Assembly (NCBI GenBank): GCA_023055425.1
Contig: JALGPY010000005.1
Span: forward strand, 5,915,501-5,979,500
DNA from: Linanthus parryae
Lineage: Eukaryota > Streptophyta > Magnoliopsida > Ericales > Polemoniaceae
Length of the DNA stretch: 64,000 bases
Reading direction: 5' to 3'
In this document: positions 49,850 to 62,396 of the stretch, in pieces
Layout: every line of letters begins with the position of its first letter
Numbering within the stretch: the first letter of the stretch is position 1
The notes under the pieces: model-generated
Told to the model about the DNA's origin: nothing
Database searches by the model: none
The model's input: the letters and a program-made list of their open reading frames with translations, nothing else
Program-made: the position numbers and the translations under genes

Positions 49850-50713
49850 AGAGAGAGAGACGAGAGATACTACCGAGTGGTGGAAATTGCCGAAGAACGA
49901 GCTCGAACGGATTCCGGCCGCCGGCGTCGACTCTAAGAAGTTCGTCCACAGCTCCTGCTATGCCGGTTTAAGGTTCAATTTTGTGTATTTTCTACTTATT
50001 CTCTGCCGAATCCAATTTAGATATCTCAATTTTATTTTGTTTGATTACAAGTTTTGAAGATGAAGTTGTATATTGAGGTTTTTGTCTAAAAGTAGTATAA
50101 GGTTCTAAAATTTGGGAATTCATTGTTATGTTATTCTTTTAGTTAGTTGAGCATTGGGGAATTTATATTGTCTTGGTGCTGCGTGAAGAAAGTTGGCTTT
50201 TGGCACTCATGTATAACCTATAAAGTCTTAGGATCCCAAACTAGTTCTTTTGAGACCTTGGTTAGGACATGGTCATTGAAGTCTCTAATTGTATTGTTGT
50301 ACAATCAACATGTGAAAACAGCTAGTATTTATTTCGTTGCAGTGACATTGGCGGATTTGACCAAGTTTGTGTGTGTGTAATTCCAAAGCACAATTTTGCT
50401 TTGGTTGCGTAGAATAGTGCCCCGGTATGTTATGCTCTAGTTCCTGGCTATGCACCATATGTACCAGAGAGTATCACAAATCAGCTTCTACTAGATGCAC
50501 TTTTGTTGTTGAGGAAATCTTAGTAGATGCTTCTGATGTACTCTCCAACCTTTAATATGGTCCTTAACAATAATTAATTTGTTTACGAGCAAGTCCACTT
50601 CTCCGATTGAATTATTTGTTAAGTAATCGCAGTTTCAGTGATGGATTGTTAGTTCTCAATGTTTGGTAACCCGTTTCTAATAAGTTGTTTTTTAATATCA
50701 GAGTGCCAATAAT
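49850..50713 (+). other. Probable 5' UTR exon and intron of the F-box/FBD gene
   Basis: GA-rich leader-like sequence from about 49850 ends GGTTTAAG before GTTCAATT (donor at 49973). A T-rich intron follows, to TTTTTAATATCAG (acceptor, exon from 50702). The ATG is 12 bases into the next exon. The same acceptor region recurs, inverted, at the right edge of the window. Confidence 0.5.
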
Positions 50714-52242
50714 ATGGTGGACCGCATAAGCCAGCTGCCTAATGAAGTTCTTGTCGACATACTATCCCTTTTAACAATTAATGAAGTTGGACGAAGCAGC
50801 GTTCTCTCCAAAAGATGGCGGGATTTATGGAAAATGACTCACCGTCTCAACTTTGTGTCTGGACAACAATATGCCATAAATCGCAACCACCTTGAATTAA
50901 AAATAAAAAAAAGAATAAATCTAATGAGGTCCAAGTTCAGGACATGGGTGAATCATGTGGTGAGATTACACGAATGTCCTTGTATCGAAGAGTTCAGTGT
51001 GAAGTTTGACTTGGACACTAGTGCTGCTCAAGACATCGACGAGTGGATAAAATTCATGATACAGAAGAGCGTCAAAACAGTCAATCTCGATTTCTCGGCG
51101 CGCCCCCGCGTTCATGGGATTTATACCATTTCAAAGGAATGTAGCGATTACATCACGAGCGTGTCGAACTTGACCAACCTTAAGAACCTCAAAAGCCTTC
51201 GTCTTAACTATGTGAATATTGATGGTGAACTTGTGGAATACTTGTTGACCAAGTCGTGTCCTTATCTGGAGGTGTTATCTGTTACATACTCGGACACACT
51301 TTCAGATCTGAAAGTTATTGGTGCTGGTGTCTCGTTGAAGTACCTGGAGTGCCACAGTTGCAACAGAGTGCAAAGTATTACGATAGGAGCTCCCATGCTT
51401 GAAAAATTTGTCTACTATGGGAAAATAGTGGAGTTTTATATTGGTAGCAACCCGCGTCTCACTGAGTTGGATCTTGGTGGTACACTCCATCAGGATGTGA
51501 CTTATGCTCTTGTTCCTTTCGGAAATCTTCTGTGGCAGATAGAGACCCTGACACTGAGAATGCATTTAGATTTTGTGAGTTCTGATAATTACTAACTACT
51601 TTTTCTTTTTGCAATTATATTTTGCAAGATGATGATTAGTACTAACTTTTAAAGATACGGTGTGTTGTTTTGTGAGAGCAGTTCAGCAACCAATGTTTAC
51701 CCAGTTTTAGCGAGCTCAGCAATCTTAGACATATGATGCTGGATTTTAAACTGGATTGTGATCACATGTCATTGATAGAATTTACCAGATTAATTGCAGC
51801 AGCTCCCGTTTTGGCAAAGTTTACACTGGTGGTAATTTACAAACCCTTTTTCTTTTAAGTTATTTTGCTTACGACGACGACCCCCATTCTTGTTCTTGAA
51901 ATTTATTTTATTAGGGTTGTTCCTTGTTTCGTGCAGATTGGTTCAACAAATATTGCACCAATGGCAGGACGGCACGGAGGGACTTGGGTGATGGAACCTC
52001 CTCATCGATGCCTTAAAGAAGTAGAAATACTTGGGTTCAAGGGGGGTATTGCCGATGTTAAGATGGCCGAGTATGTGCTAAAAAATGCTGTCAATCTTGA
52101 AAAATTAGTTATCAATCCCTTCAGTCGACGAGTGAGATCTAGGCGGCACGTGGCAGAGCGACTTGCAGAAATCGACAGTGATGTCAAATACTTGAAGAAA
52201 CGGTTGCCACTCAGTGCTCAGCTAATTGTGGTTGGTATGTAG
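50714..52242 (+). CDS. F-box/LRR/FBD-domain protein
   Basis: Three exons, 50714-51574, 51682-51831 and 51937-52242, all phase 0 and GT-AG, give 438 residues. An F-box opens the protein (D-R-I-S-Q-L-P-N-E-V-L, then S-V-L-S-K-R-W-R-D-L-W, residues 3-40). Irregular leucine-rich repeats fill the middle (L-K-S-L-R-L, Y-L-E-V-L-S-V, L-T-E-L-D-L). The FBD region comes from exon 3 (C-L-K-E-V-E-I-L-G-F, then A-V-N-L-E-K-L-V-I). In the family, the F-box contacts SKP1 in an SCF ubiquitin ligase and the LRRs choose the target; this large plant family evolves fast and few members have known targets. No damage is seen. A truncated inverted copy lies at 63858-64000. Confidence 0.85.
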
Positions 52243-52311
52243 CTGTGGTGTGTTTGATGTGGGAATCCGCACTTCTAAATGCACAGTAGATGAATCTTTA
52301 CTAATAGTAGT

Positions 52312-52784
52312 AGAGCTGTAATTTCGGTAAACCGAAACTGGCTTGCGAAACCTTCAACCGATCGGGCTTGGTTAGGGCTCACTTTCAGGTTATTCGGTTA
52401 CAGTTAACCGGCCCAGAAAATGTCACATACCCTCTAATCGACCGACTCGGCCCGTCTAACCGTAACATGGTATACTGCTCTCGGGCTGGGGCCGGTTAAA
52501 AACCAACTTTTTGATGTTCACAACTCAAAAGTGGTGCGAAAGGGACCGGTTCGGTTCAGTTAACCGAGCGGTTACGGGTCGGGCTCGGTTATCGGTTCGG
52601 CTCGGTTCAAACCGGGCCGGTTTTGGGGCAACTCACAGTTCTAGAGAAGTTCTTACCGGCCTTAGCCCAAATCTTTTTGGTTTCGGTCATATCGGGATTG
52701 GTTTCGGTTACAAGAAAGTCGGTTATTTCGGGTCGATTTTTTCGGTTAACTGCAGTTAACCGGTCCGTTTGACAGCTCTATATA
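52312..52784. mobile_element. GC-rich repeat of the TAGAGCTGT family
   Basis: Starts AGAGCTGTAATTTCGG and ends TTTGACAGCTCTA. The interior is built of GGTTCGGTTA, AACCGG and related words on a GC-rich background. It lies just past the F-box/FBD stop codon, probably in or near its 3' UTR. Confidence 0.6.
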
Positions 52785-53351
52785 GTAGTAGCTTTTACTC
52801 GGGCCGGCCTAAAGCACGAATCAGGTACAAGGCCTGTTCTATCGAAACATGTACAAGTAAAGTAAATAACCTAGACAAATACTGAAAATTGGGTTTGATC
52901 AAGCACTTCCATCATAAAGATTTCTGGTACGCCAACAAAAAAAAATCTAAACGAGAACAATACAAGCTGTTAATTCTTCATCTTATAAATATGAGCTCTT
53001 CTAATTAATATTATGCTGATTACGCCTGGCCAAAGAAGAAGATAAAGATGAGAGGAGAGCTGAAGCATGCTCCAAACTGCATGAATGGTCCCACAGCCTT
53101 GCTTTTTTATGCTGATTCCAGTGAACAACGTCTCCAACAATAAAATTACTATTTAGCTAAATTTTAACTAGTATGAACTCAAGTTAACACGACTTTTTAT
53201 TATTTGCTCCAATGGTGTTATGTATTTTACATAAGTTTAAGTATCGAATTATAAATAAAATATTTTATTAAAATAAAGTAGGAGAGAGATAGACACAAAA
53301 AATTTAACTACCTACATTCTAGCTAGCTACTTCTATTGAGTGGGATACATA
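52785..53351. other. Intergenic, no gene recognised
   Basis: AT-rich sequence with no open frame or repeat ends that I can support. Confidence 0.45.
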
Positions 53352-53787
53352 AGAGCATCTCCAATGCTATTAGGTAAAAAATAGGCATATTATGCCTGAG
53401 AAAACGATTTTGCATTTTTATTTTTGCACTAGGCTCCAATGCTACTAGCTATAAATTAGCCAATTTAAAATGAATGCTATTAGTTAGAGATCTTTTTCAC
53501 GTGCTAGATAAAAATTAAAAGAAAAACTTAGGACAAGTGGTGGAGAAATTATAGGAGACATGATTTAAATAATTAGTCACACCACAAAAAGTTGACAAAT
53601 GTCTCAAAAACCTAAAAAGTAGGAAAAAAACAAAGATGGCTAGGGAATAAACTTCGCCAAGTTTGGCTATAATGATGCCTATTTTGTGTTTTGCATAATA
53701 AGATGCCTAATCCATTGGACTTCTAATTTTGTTCAACTTCTTTAAATTTTGCCTAAGAATAACTATTTACCTAATACATTGGAGATG
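53352..53787. mobile_element. MITE with GAGCATCTCCAATG ends
   Basis: Left GAGCATCTCCAATGC and right CATTGGAGATG are inverted. The interior is AT-rich with further CTCCAATGCTA copies. It directly abuts a second unit with the same ends. Confidence 0.65.
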
Positions 53788-54694
53788 GAGCATCTCCAAT
53801 AGGTTATTTATAAGGCGGTTATCTTCAAAATATAAATAAGATGGGAAAAATACTGTCTCCAATAGGCTCTCTACTACGCTCTTTATTTTAGCGGATAGTT
53901 ATCCCGCTCACTACTTTTAACGAGCTGGATAAAAACTTCATATTTTGTTTACCCATGTTCTTAGCGGTTATGTCCCAAATTCCTTAAAATTCTCATACAA
54001 GAAATATTGAGAATGTGTCACGTGTTATTTAGCTAATCATTTAACTAACATCATTGGAGCACTAACTAATTTTTTACAATATCTAAAATAGAAATGTTAA
54101 ATTTTCATCAAATTATAAATAACTTTTAACTAGTATATGTAAAATATTGAGGGTGAGTTTGGGAATGCTTCTGCTGCCAGCACAGCTGCTTTCCGACAGC
54201 AGAAGCAGTTTTAGTGTGTTTGGTAAAAATAAAATTTCTGCTTTTCCGGACAGTTTCTGTTGTCCCACAGCAGTTTTCAGGAAGCAAGGAGGGAGATGCT
54301 TTTCCAGAAAGTGTTTTTGATTAATTTATCTACAACCGATTTTGACCTTACAATTTTTTAAAATATCTATAGTTATCTTTCCAGAAATGACACGTGTCAT
54401 ATATTTTTGTCATTTTACCCTCTCACAGCAACTTCACAGTTGATTTTACCAAACAAAAAATTATTATATCAATATTTCACAGCAGCTTCTACGCAATATT
54501 TACCAAACAACATTTTATCAAGAACTCACAGCAACTTTCTACTGTGTTTTCACACAGCAGCTTTCTACCACCGCCACAGCATTCCCAAACTAGCCCTGAG
54601 TCATTTAACTAGCCCATTGTAGCTCATTATTTCTTCTAGTTATGTAAATTATAACTAAACTAATTCTTTTACATAACCATTGGAGATGCTCTAA
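53788..54694. mobile_element. Second GAGCATCTCCAA MITE, interrupted by another MITE
   Basis: Left GAGCATCTCCAATAGG and right CCATTGGAGATGCTC. The 446-bp unit at 54151-54596 is inserted in it, so the original was about 460 bp. Confidence 0.6.
54151..54596 (+). mobile_element. MITE, family copy 3 (best preserved)
   Basis: GGGTGAGTTTGGGAATGCT at the left and AGCATTCCCAAACTAGCCC at the right, flanked by TGA on both sides (54148-54150, 54597-54599). A 3-bp duplication and GGG-type ends suggest the PIF/Harbinger group, though the usual target there is TWA. It is close in sequence to 5671-6125. Confidence 0.75.
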
Positions 54695-54794
54695 GACTAG
54701 ATCTTCTTTCATCATTTCTAGTTGAAATATATAATTCACTTACAGAAGAAAGGGATGTGTTTGATGCAAAACACTGCACAAGACTAAGTTGCTC

Positions 54795-55290
54795 ATTGAC
54801 TCCTCCACGTGGTAGTGATTTGATACGGTTATTCATGCTTCTTTCCATGCGACCTCTTGGGAAAAAGTTACTCAAAGTACTCGCAATGGTGGTCTTGGTA
54901 TTAAGAATGCTCGTCTTAATAACACTGCCCACTTAACTCACCTTTGTTGGCGAATTTTGTTGTGTCCTAATGTTTGGTGGGTTACCATTTTACGGCATCG
55001 TTATTTTTTTAACCATAACTTCCTCAACACTATTACTTGTTCGGGTGATAGTCCCCTATGGAAAAATCTTATTAAAATTAAAAATACTCATTTACTTTAA
55101 GACTTTCCCCTCAAAAAATGTTGTTAATATTTTTTTAGTGATTCTTCCATTTCTCTTTAGATGACTTCTGGCTACCCAAATTGCTGGCCCTTTACCATTT
55201 CAATTTGACCAAGTTACAGCAGCTCAAATTCTTAACACCAATCTAGGCCCAACCATTGGCCTTGCTGAGTTGCTGCCCTCTCTGTGAGAC
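54795..55290 (+). pseudogene. LINE fragment (C-terminal ORF2 piece)
   Basis: A plus-strand frame near 54840-55080 reads W-E-K-V-T, then N-G-G-L-G-I, then L-C-W-R-I-L, matching the stretch after the reverse transcriptase in plant L1 ORF2 (GGLGI and the WR motif). Frame changes follow. There is no endonuclease or tail, so it is a broken remnant of a different LINE from the one at 34.9-49.6 kb. Confidence 0.6.
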
Positions 55291-55334
55291 TCACTTAGAA
55301 ACTCCTATTCGCCTGCTTCGGGATTTTCAATATA

Positions 55335-55366
55335 CTAGTTGTATGCATGTGCGTTGCACGTGGGCA
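55335..55366 (-). mobile_element. Helitron-type 3' terminus (minus strand)
   Basis: Read on the minus strand: a hairpin-forming CCACGTGCAACGCACATG, a short spacer, then ACAACTAG before T. Helitron 3' ends have a hairpin followed by CTRR at an A/T site. The matching 5' end is not identified. Confidence 0.5.
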
Positions 55367-57676
55367 CGATATACTTTATTACATGAATTACACATTGTTT
55401 TATATTCTTGTGGGATGGCCAAAAATGTTTGAAACTTCATGACGGAACAGAAATGGGCTAAATAAAAAACAAACATCAGACACCATTACTAATATTCGAG
55501 TTTATGCTCAAAAAAATTACTTAAGTTTGATTGTTGAATGTTAGTGTTTCCCTGATGAACATTTGGCAAGTGTATTAGTGTAACTCCTAACGCCATATTT
55601 CTTTATTTGCCATATATTTCTTAAAAAACTCTCAATCGGGACTTACGTTGAGGACTCACGTGAATTTGTCTATCTATAAGTATGTATTGAAAGTATGTGA
55701 ATATTGATAAAAAAATCTTAGAACACCCGATTATTTGCATTGCGTATTGCAATTCTAGTAGGCAAGAAGTGTTGAAGGAATTAAAATAAAGTAATTGTAC
55801 TAATCAAATTCTAAAATATTACAAAATAGTTTGGTATTTATTATGTTCAAAATCACAAACTTGAATTCTAATTTCTATTATTTTCTATATTGTTTTCTTA
55901 GAAAATGTTGTGACTATTGATTGATTTTTCTTCATCTCTTAGTCCATCAAGGTTTGTCAATGATATTCACTCGATCTATAACTATCTTTCATTCTTTGAG
56001 TTGCTTCTCATTCTCATTTTCTATCATTTTCAATAAAATATATAGTTTGTTACAAATTGTCGGGAATATAATGTTACCCTTGAAAAACAAGATCAATTAG
56101 TTTATCGTTCAGTTATTGTAAATAATGTAGTCATTTTCAATAATGGAGTAAACCATGTTGATAACTCAATAAATTTTAAGACGTCTGCATATGAATGGCA
56201 GTTCATATGATTTATGTGACTTTAAGGCCAATAATGTATTCCGCTTCAAATAATATTGCTTGGAGTTGGCACTATCCATCACCCAGTGCTTCTCTGAACA
56301 AATTTGTGTAAAAGAGATTTTTGCCCTTTCTTTTCCTTTGTTGGAAGAATTAATATATTAATTGTCCATTTCCGCTTTCTAGTCGATGATTTTAGTAAAA
56401 TGTCCACCTCATTTTATATCGATTTCCTTATCCGGTATTTCGTGCATGCAAGATGATAAAGTCGACATGTGTTGCTTATGTGTAATATCATTGCTTTGAA
56501 GGAGTAGTATGAGTTCTACATTGATTAAAAGATACATCGTCGTGTGTATTTTGCTAAATATATATTTTCGTGTGATCATAAGTGTTAACAAGTTTGAATT
56601 AAAAAAAGTGTTACTAAATTATTACCTCGTGTTCATCCAATTATCAATGGTTCATGTATAATATCTTCTATTTTGAATATGGGAGCAGGCTCTTTCAAAT
56701 TCATATTTTTTTTTCCCTCGGACATACTTGAGTTTGGTCAGGTTACTCCACATAATGCTTTAGTATTTTTGTTCGAGGATAATTCTTTTAGTATTATTTT
56801 AGTATTTAGATAAAACAAAGAAAATGATTTTGTTTAGTGAATTATAACCTAGATGATCTACTAAAATAAGCTTCTGTGAGGCATCATATTGTAATTTTGT
56901 TTTCCAGATTAATGTCCTTTTCTTTTCTTTTTTTTTCCTTTTGTTCTTTTTTAGGGATTTTCATGTCTCCTTTCAATTAATTTACATTTCAGTTTCAAAA
57001 AATGTCCGTGTTGTGAAGGACACGGACATGAGATATTACACAAAATAATGTTAGGCTTACGGAGTGGAACATTCAACATCAAATCTTACAGGGCAGAGTT
57101 CATAAAATAAGAAGTACTCTCTTACATGGGCAACAGGTAAGGTGAATGAGACTTCTATACCAAGAATCCTCGATTGGATGAACTTATGAGGGAATCTTTG
57201 TATCTTACTTAAATCGACACAATTAAGCAAAAAAAAAAAAAAAAGTAGATTCATATAAACCGGAATAGATCATCATGGTAAATCATTAAACTCAATTGCA
57301 TGAGAATAACTGAACTTTACTCGTACAGAAAATTAACAGCTCAACACACACAATTGCAGAAGAACAATACCACTTAACCGGGTAGCTGATTGAAATTTCA
57401 CATCTACTTCCACAAGAAAACAAATACAGAATAAGTGATAATTAAGCTGAGTAAAAAAATTCAAGAAAATCATATGAATTGCAAAATTAGCTTCTTAACC
57501 CAAGAGTTGATAGGTTGAAGACTCTACCTCTCGATCAAGTGTATATGGACAATATCAGGAAACTATCCGCCAAAAGATTGATTGGTCGAAAAATCCGCCG
57601 CTTTGATTAATAGTTTAGAAGAAACATTCCACAACCTGCCACCCATTTCACCCCAAATCTACACCCAGTAACTTGT
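55367..57676. other. AT-rich DNA, possible Helitron body, no gene
   Basis: No supported coding frame. A further decayed terminus-like word (GCATTGCGTATTGCAATTCTAGT) ends near 55753. A long T/C run lies near 56910-56960. Confidence 0.35.
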
Positions 57677-57914
57677 ACTCCCTCTGTTTCACCAGATTCT
57701 TCAAAAAGTTATTCGGGTATTATTTGGGCTTGGCGATTTGGTTAGCAAAACAAAATAAGAATTTAATAATTTTTTTGTGGTATTGTAGAGCAAAGTTTAC
57801 TCTACGACACTATGAAAAGATTGCAAAATTCTTGAATCGTTTTGCTACCGAAATTGCTAGGCCCAAATAATACCCAAATAAGCTTTTGAAGAACCTGGCG
57901 AAACGAAGGGAGTA
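57677..57914. mobile_element. Stowaway-like MITE
   Basis: Ends TACTCCCTCTGTTTC and GAAACGAAGGGAGTA, nearly perfect inverted repeats with TA at the tips. The central palindrome is GTAGAGCAAAGTTTACTCTAC-like. Confidence 0.85.
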
Positions 57915-57915
57915 C

Positions 57916-58173
57916 TACTCTATTTCTTCTCTTTCCCCACATTTGGCTTTTTTTGACTCGTATTTGGGCCACTTTAACTGGGTGATTTGGATCACAAAAC
58001 GATGCGATATTTTGATAACTTTTTCACTGTGTTATAGAGCAACTATTATTGTACAACAATATGAAAAAAATATCAAGAAGTTACATCATTTGCTATCCAA
58101 ATCACCGGGTCACTTTGACCCGGTGAATAGTGTAAAAAAGTCAAATGGGGAAAGAGAAGAAACAGACTCAGTA
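57916..58173. mobile_element. Stowaway-like MITE, adjacent second unit
   Basis: Ends TACTCTATTTCTTCTC and the complement of TACTGAGTCTGTTTC, with long inverted arms (TTTCCCCACATTTG). It starts one base after the previous MITE and has related interior words (TTTGGATCACAAAACGA). Confidence 0.75.
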
Positions 58174-61100
58174 CAAATTTGGTTGTAACGAGAAAACATT
58201 ATTTGAATTGTATTAAGAAATGATAAGTTATCATGACATCATGGTGATTTATACTAAAAACTATTCAAAGCACGAAATTTAGTACCCGAGACAAATTTTG
58301 GATTGAACTACTTGGTATTACCCGATTGTGGGGAAATCATTCATGTTCCTTACATCATGCACTTACAAGTTTTCTGATCATAAATCACAAGTTCAAATTC
58401 ATATGAGTTTCAAAAAAAAAAAAAAAAAAAAAAAGAGAAGATCAGCTATTGTAGAATCTGAGGCTAAAAAACTCTAGAAAGAAGATTGAAGGCTAAAAAT
58501 AGCCCTGAGGTCAACAATTCAAGCATCCTACCAGCCACAACGGCAATGGTTGATCAAAACCCAGAAGTCAATAAGAAAATAATGATTAGCATACCTTCAA
58601 CATCGCCTTGGTAAACATAAGTTCTGTGAAGCATCAGTCCAATCCATTAAAATGATGTATATGACCTATACAATTGTTTTTTCACAAGAGGTCGCGAAGA
58701 GAAGTTGGAGTGACAGAGTTACCCAACTATACCTTCATAATACCGAAGGTTCATTTAGCAGAAGACAAAAAATATGAGAGATTTTCATACATTCATGGAT
58801 TATTTTTCGGACAGAAATAAATTTAAGGCTGGTTGATAAAATACCATGTTTGCAAAAAAAAGGCGGTACCTGGTTGAGATATGAAATCAATTACTCAAAT
58901 ATCCGCTCTGAACAAAGTAATTTGGAAAATAGAACACTTACAAACTTAAAATTGGCAGATTGAAGCGAGTAAAACCAATAAGCAAAACTGGACACGATTT
59001 TGTAGAAATATAGAAGTTGAACAGGTTTGAATTTCAATACTTCGTAAATAATAATAGAACAAAGTAGAGGAAAGTCAAATATTTGGATCATCCTCCCTTA
59101 TCTGACTACTAATGTTTTATTAATACCCTCCACTTCTCTTCTTGGCATCCATGGTCATGCAAAATAATCTGCTGTAACCAAATAAATTATGGTATAAGTT
59201 AACCAAACAACATAATTCTCACATGGTGATATGATTTAGGCCGGAATTTCAAAGCTTGAACACAAATCTACAAACCTATGGCACTCACAAAAAAAAAGTT
59301 TGCTTCAGGCCTTTGTTGTCCTAGCAAACCAAATGAGCAAATTAAAAAAGATATTATCAAAGTTCCGAAAACATAATTATGAATATTGTCAAAGTTCCGA
59401 AAACATAATTATGAATAACATACTAACCTCAGCTTGAAACATAAAGGATCCCCTTCCTCATATCCATTGAAATCTTTACTCTTTTAAAAGCACGAATAAT
59501 CAAAAGTAGTGTTCCTAAGATGTTTAATTAGAGAAAACACCACATAAGTTCTGTTAATATTAAAAAACCCCACATAAGTTCTGTCAATCACTGTTTGTTC
59601 AAGCGACGTATCGATTCATAAACTACTCTTCTGGAGAATAAAGCTTAAACCCCCGTTCCATGGAATCGTCCAGGTTCTCTGCGTCTGTTCAAGTCGCACA
59701 AGTCACAACAAATGAATGAAATGAAGACAAAATTGACACAACGATTGGTTAAATTTCTGACGTCGCAGAGTTATCAGTGAGACTCAATTCGGGTGCAGTG
59801 GCTGAAATTTCATTGGTGTTCGGTGGGTGTCAATTAGTAAGAGATTCACAACCTTTTCCGAAGCATGGATTGATTGTGATCTTCTTCGGGCTGCTGAAAT
59901 CTTTACAAGAGGTGAAGCCGTACAGTCCTTTCTCAAAAAAGGTTTGCAATAACAACCCTTTATGGTTTCTCTTGATTTTACGGGTTTTTGTTTCTTTATG
60001 TTTGAAACATTTGGTATCATAGGGATCTCTAATTTCTACTACTGTGATTGTTTTCTCTATAGTGTTTCCATTCACCACATCTGTGATCTATCAGTTGATT
60101 CACATCGGGCCAGTTTCTTTTTGTGGATTTCCAAGAATAGAGTTGATTTGCAAGAAAATACTGACTGAATAGAGTAAAAAAAAAATTAGACCTTGTTCTT
60201 CAACCATGCACTCTCTGTAAACATTACCTCTATGTCGTCTAGAGCTTTACAATATCCGTGAACATAACAAAAAGGAATAATAATATGACTCTGAGAAAGT
60301 GTTATCAATAAGGTTTACATGCTAACAGCTCTTGCATATCTAAATTAGGTGATCATGCATTAGGTGGAACGTAGGGCTTCACATCATGTACGAGATTTTG
60401 TTGTCTATAAGTGTTTTTGCCGTGTTTTGCCAAGACTGCCCGCTTTGGTTATTGATAAAAACTGATGTGCTCATAAGAAGTTGATTTAATCATAGTGTGC
60501 TCTCTTGAATGATAGGGAGTGTTCAATTCGCTCTCACGTTCTTTCTCACCTGGTTTTGTTCAAGAGTATATCAGTCAAAACATCTGTTGTTCCGCCTTGT
60601 CTATAAATTCCACTTCGTTTCACTCAAGAGTATGCCTCAAATGGCACAGAGTTGTTGGTACATGTTGTTGATTTTTGTTAGTCCTCTTTTCATGACCTTT
60701 GTTATTTTATTTCATTTATGTGTACCTATATTATTCTGCATTACATTATTATTGATTAACACGTGATATACGATTGGGCAATTATTATTATGTTTTTTTT
60801 TAGAGTCGATTGGGCAATTGTTGATAGTATGGTGACATAACTTTTTGTAGAAGAGCATGTTTGATGAAATTAGGGTAGTTGAGCAGGAAAGATGAATTCA
60901 TATAAGAAGATGTGTACAACTCGCGTTTCATCGGCTAGCTAATAATCTTATCAGTCACCTCTTCTATTTTGGATTTGAATTCGCTCTATTTTAGATCTTC
61001 ATTCTTTTTGTTTTTCAAGGAAGCATTACTTCAATTCAACTCATTAACTTGTCAATTACGTATTATGTTTAGATTACAAGACCTGATAATATTGCTCCGA

Positions 61101-62079
61101 CGTACCAATATTCTCCCTGATTGATAACAGGTACACAAAGAGGCTGACAAAGCAACTGCTGCACTTTCCAGGTTAGCTTCGCTGTGCAGGGGGGATTGGG
61201 CGCATTTCGTCACTTTAGGTACTCTGATCAGTCGGAGCCTTGGCCATGGAAGTAAAACTAAATATGATAACAGGCTTCCTATTTGATCCTCATTTTGATC
61301 CTAAAATATTATGGATGTTCCAACCATTTGAAGCTATAATTCTAACCTATCGAACAGGCATGCTTTTTTTTTTGTGGCTTATCTCATAGTCAAGTTTGCA
61401 AACCAAAGGAAACAAACAGCTTATGACCTTGTGTGAAGAAACAAACCGCTAATGACCGTGTGATAATGTACTGACTATATCTGTTCCCAATATGGAAGAC
61501 AAATTTGTCTTCAAATTTGGTTGCTGATTAATATACTGTCTAATATTCCTATTATGGACCATAAATTTGTCTTCAAATTCTTTTGATTGTATAGCAAATG
61601 TAAAACGAGAACTAATTAAATAGTATTTTGTCTTCTTTATTTTTAATTGTTATTATATTCAGATTGGGTGATATATGTTATTTGCCATTGAGACCATGTC
61701 GATTGAAAAAGAATGTATCACTGAGTGTATGCAGATTGGAATAGAGGATTACATATAGCTGGGTTGGCTGTATAGCTATGATGCTTTAGGAATTTCATTT
61801 TTAAGTCCTCTTATGCTTTTCCTACTTTGCATACGGTGAAGGAAGCAGTCCCCGCATCAGTGGGTAACCAACAAACCACTAAGAAGATATGCAGCCATCA
61901 GGACTTGTTTCACTTACATGAGTTCGAATATGTTTGTTTCCTATTTTCTTTTATAGTGTTTGAGATGATATGGAGTCACCGGAATTTGTTTCACTTACAT
62001 GAGTTTGCTCACGATTTTTTCATAGTTTCTTTTCCAAAGGTTTATTTTGTTGACTGATCACCTTAGTCAAAAAAATTTG
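58174..62079. other. Intergenic, no intact gene recognised
   Basis: 3.9 kb with scattered short frames only. A poly-A run lies near 58412-58434. A 31-bp tandem duplication (CAAAGTTCCGAAAACATAA) lies at about 59357-59416. A short coding-like piece (V-H-K-E-A-D-K-A-T-A-A-L-S-R) at about 61131-61175 follows an AG and is not assigned. Captured fragments in a Helitron body would fit, but this is inference. Confidence 0.35.
59428..59467 (-). other. 40-bp exon-like segment with a 12-codon ORF (B)
   Basis: On the minus strand ATGGAT opens a 12-codon frame ending AGCTGA, then G and a GTTAGT donor. It has the same length and layout as 62505-62544. A shorter relative (ATGGATGCCAAGAAGAG, then GG/GTATT) is at 59127-59152. 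These may be relics of 5' exons. Confidence 0.3.
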
Positions 62080-62083
62080 TTGC

Positions 62084-62190
62084 GGGGGCTAGGGTGGTAG
62101 CCCAAGTGGTAGAACATTGAAAGCCCCTACATGACATGAGGTCTCGGGTTCAAACCCGGTTGACTACCAAAATAATTTTTCTAAAAAAAT
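62084..62190 (+). mobile_element. tRNA-derived SINE
   Basis: CTAGGGTGGTAGCCCAAGTGG (A box) and TCGGGTTCAAACCCGG (B box), then GTTGACTACCAAAATAA. The spacing and lack of a cloverleaf rule out a functional tRNA. It is the same family as 29985-30137. Confidence 0.7.
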
Positions 62191-62368
62191 GTTACAGGTT
62201 GTTTCCTTTAGTAATAGTTCTAAGCTCCTAGCTAAAAGAATTGGCGCACACTGGAAAAAAATATTGTTTCAGATTTTTTGTGATGTCACTAAATTAACGT
62301 ACAAAGGAATAGGAAAATAATATTACTACAAACGAGACATATTTTTACTATTTAATAGCTTAATGAGC

Positions 62369-62396
62369 CACGTGCAACGCACGTGCTCCGTACTAG
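62369..62396 (+). mobile_element. Helitron-type 3' terminus (plus strand)
   Basis: A hairpin CCACGTGCAACGCACGTG, a short spacer, then CTAG before T at 62393-62396. It faces outward relative to the end at 55335-55366. Confidence 0.55.

Noticed and set aside
54669..54932. 87-codon minus-strand frame
   Set aside because: Shadow of the LINE fragment and MITE end on the opposite strand.
62084..62170. Possible tRNA gene (A and B boxes)
   Set aside because: No acceptor stem or cloverleaf can be formed; the unit recurs in SINE form at 29985-30137.
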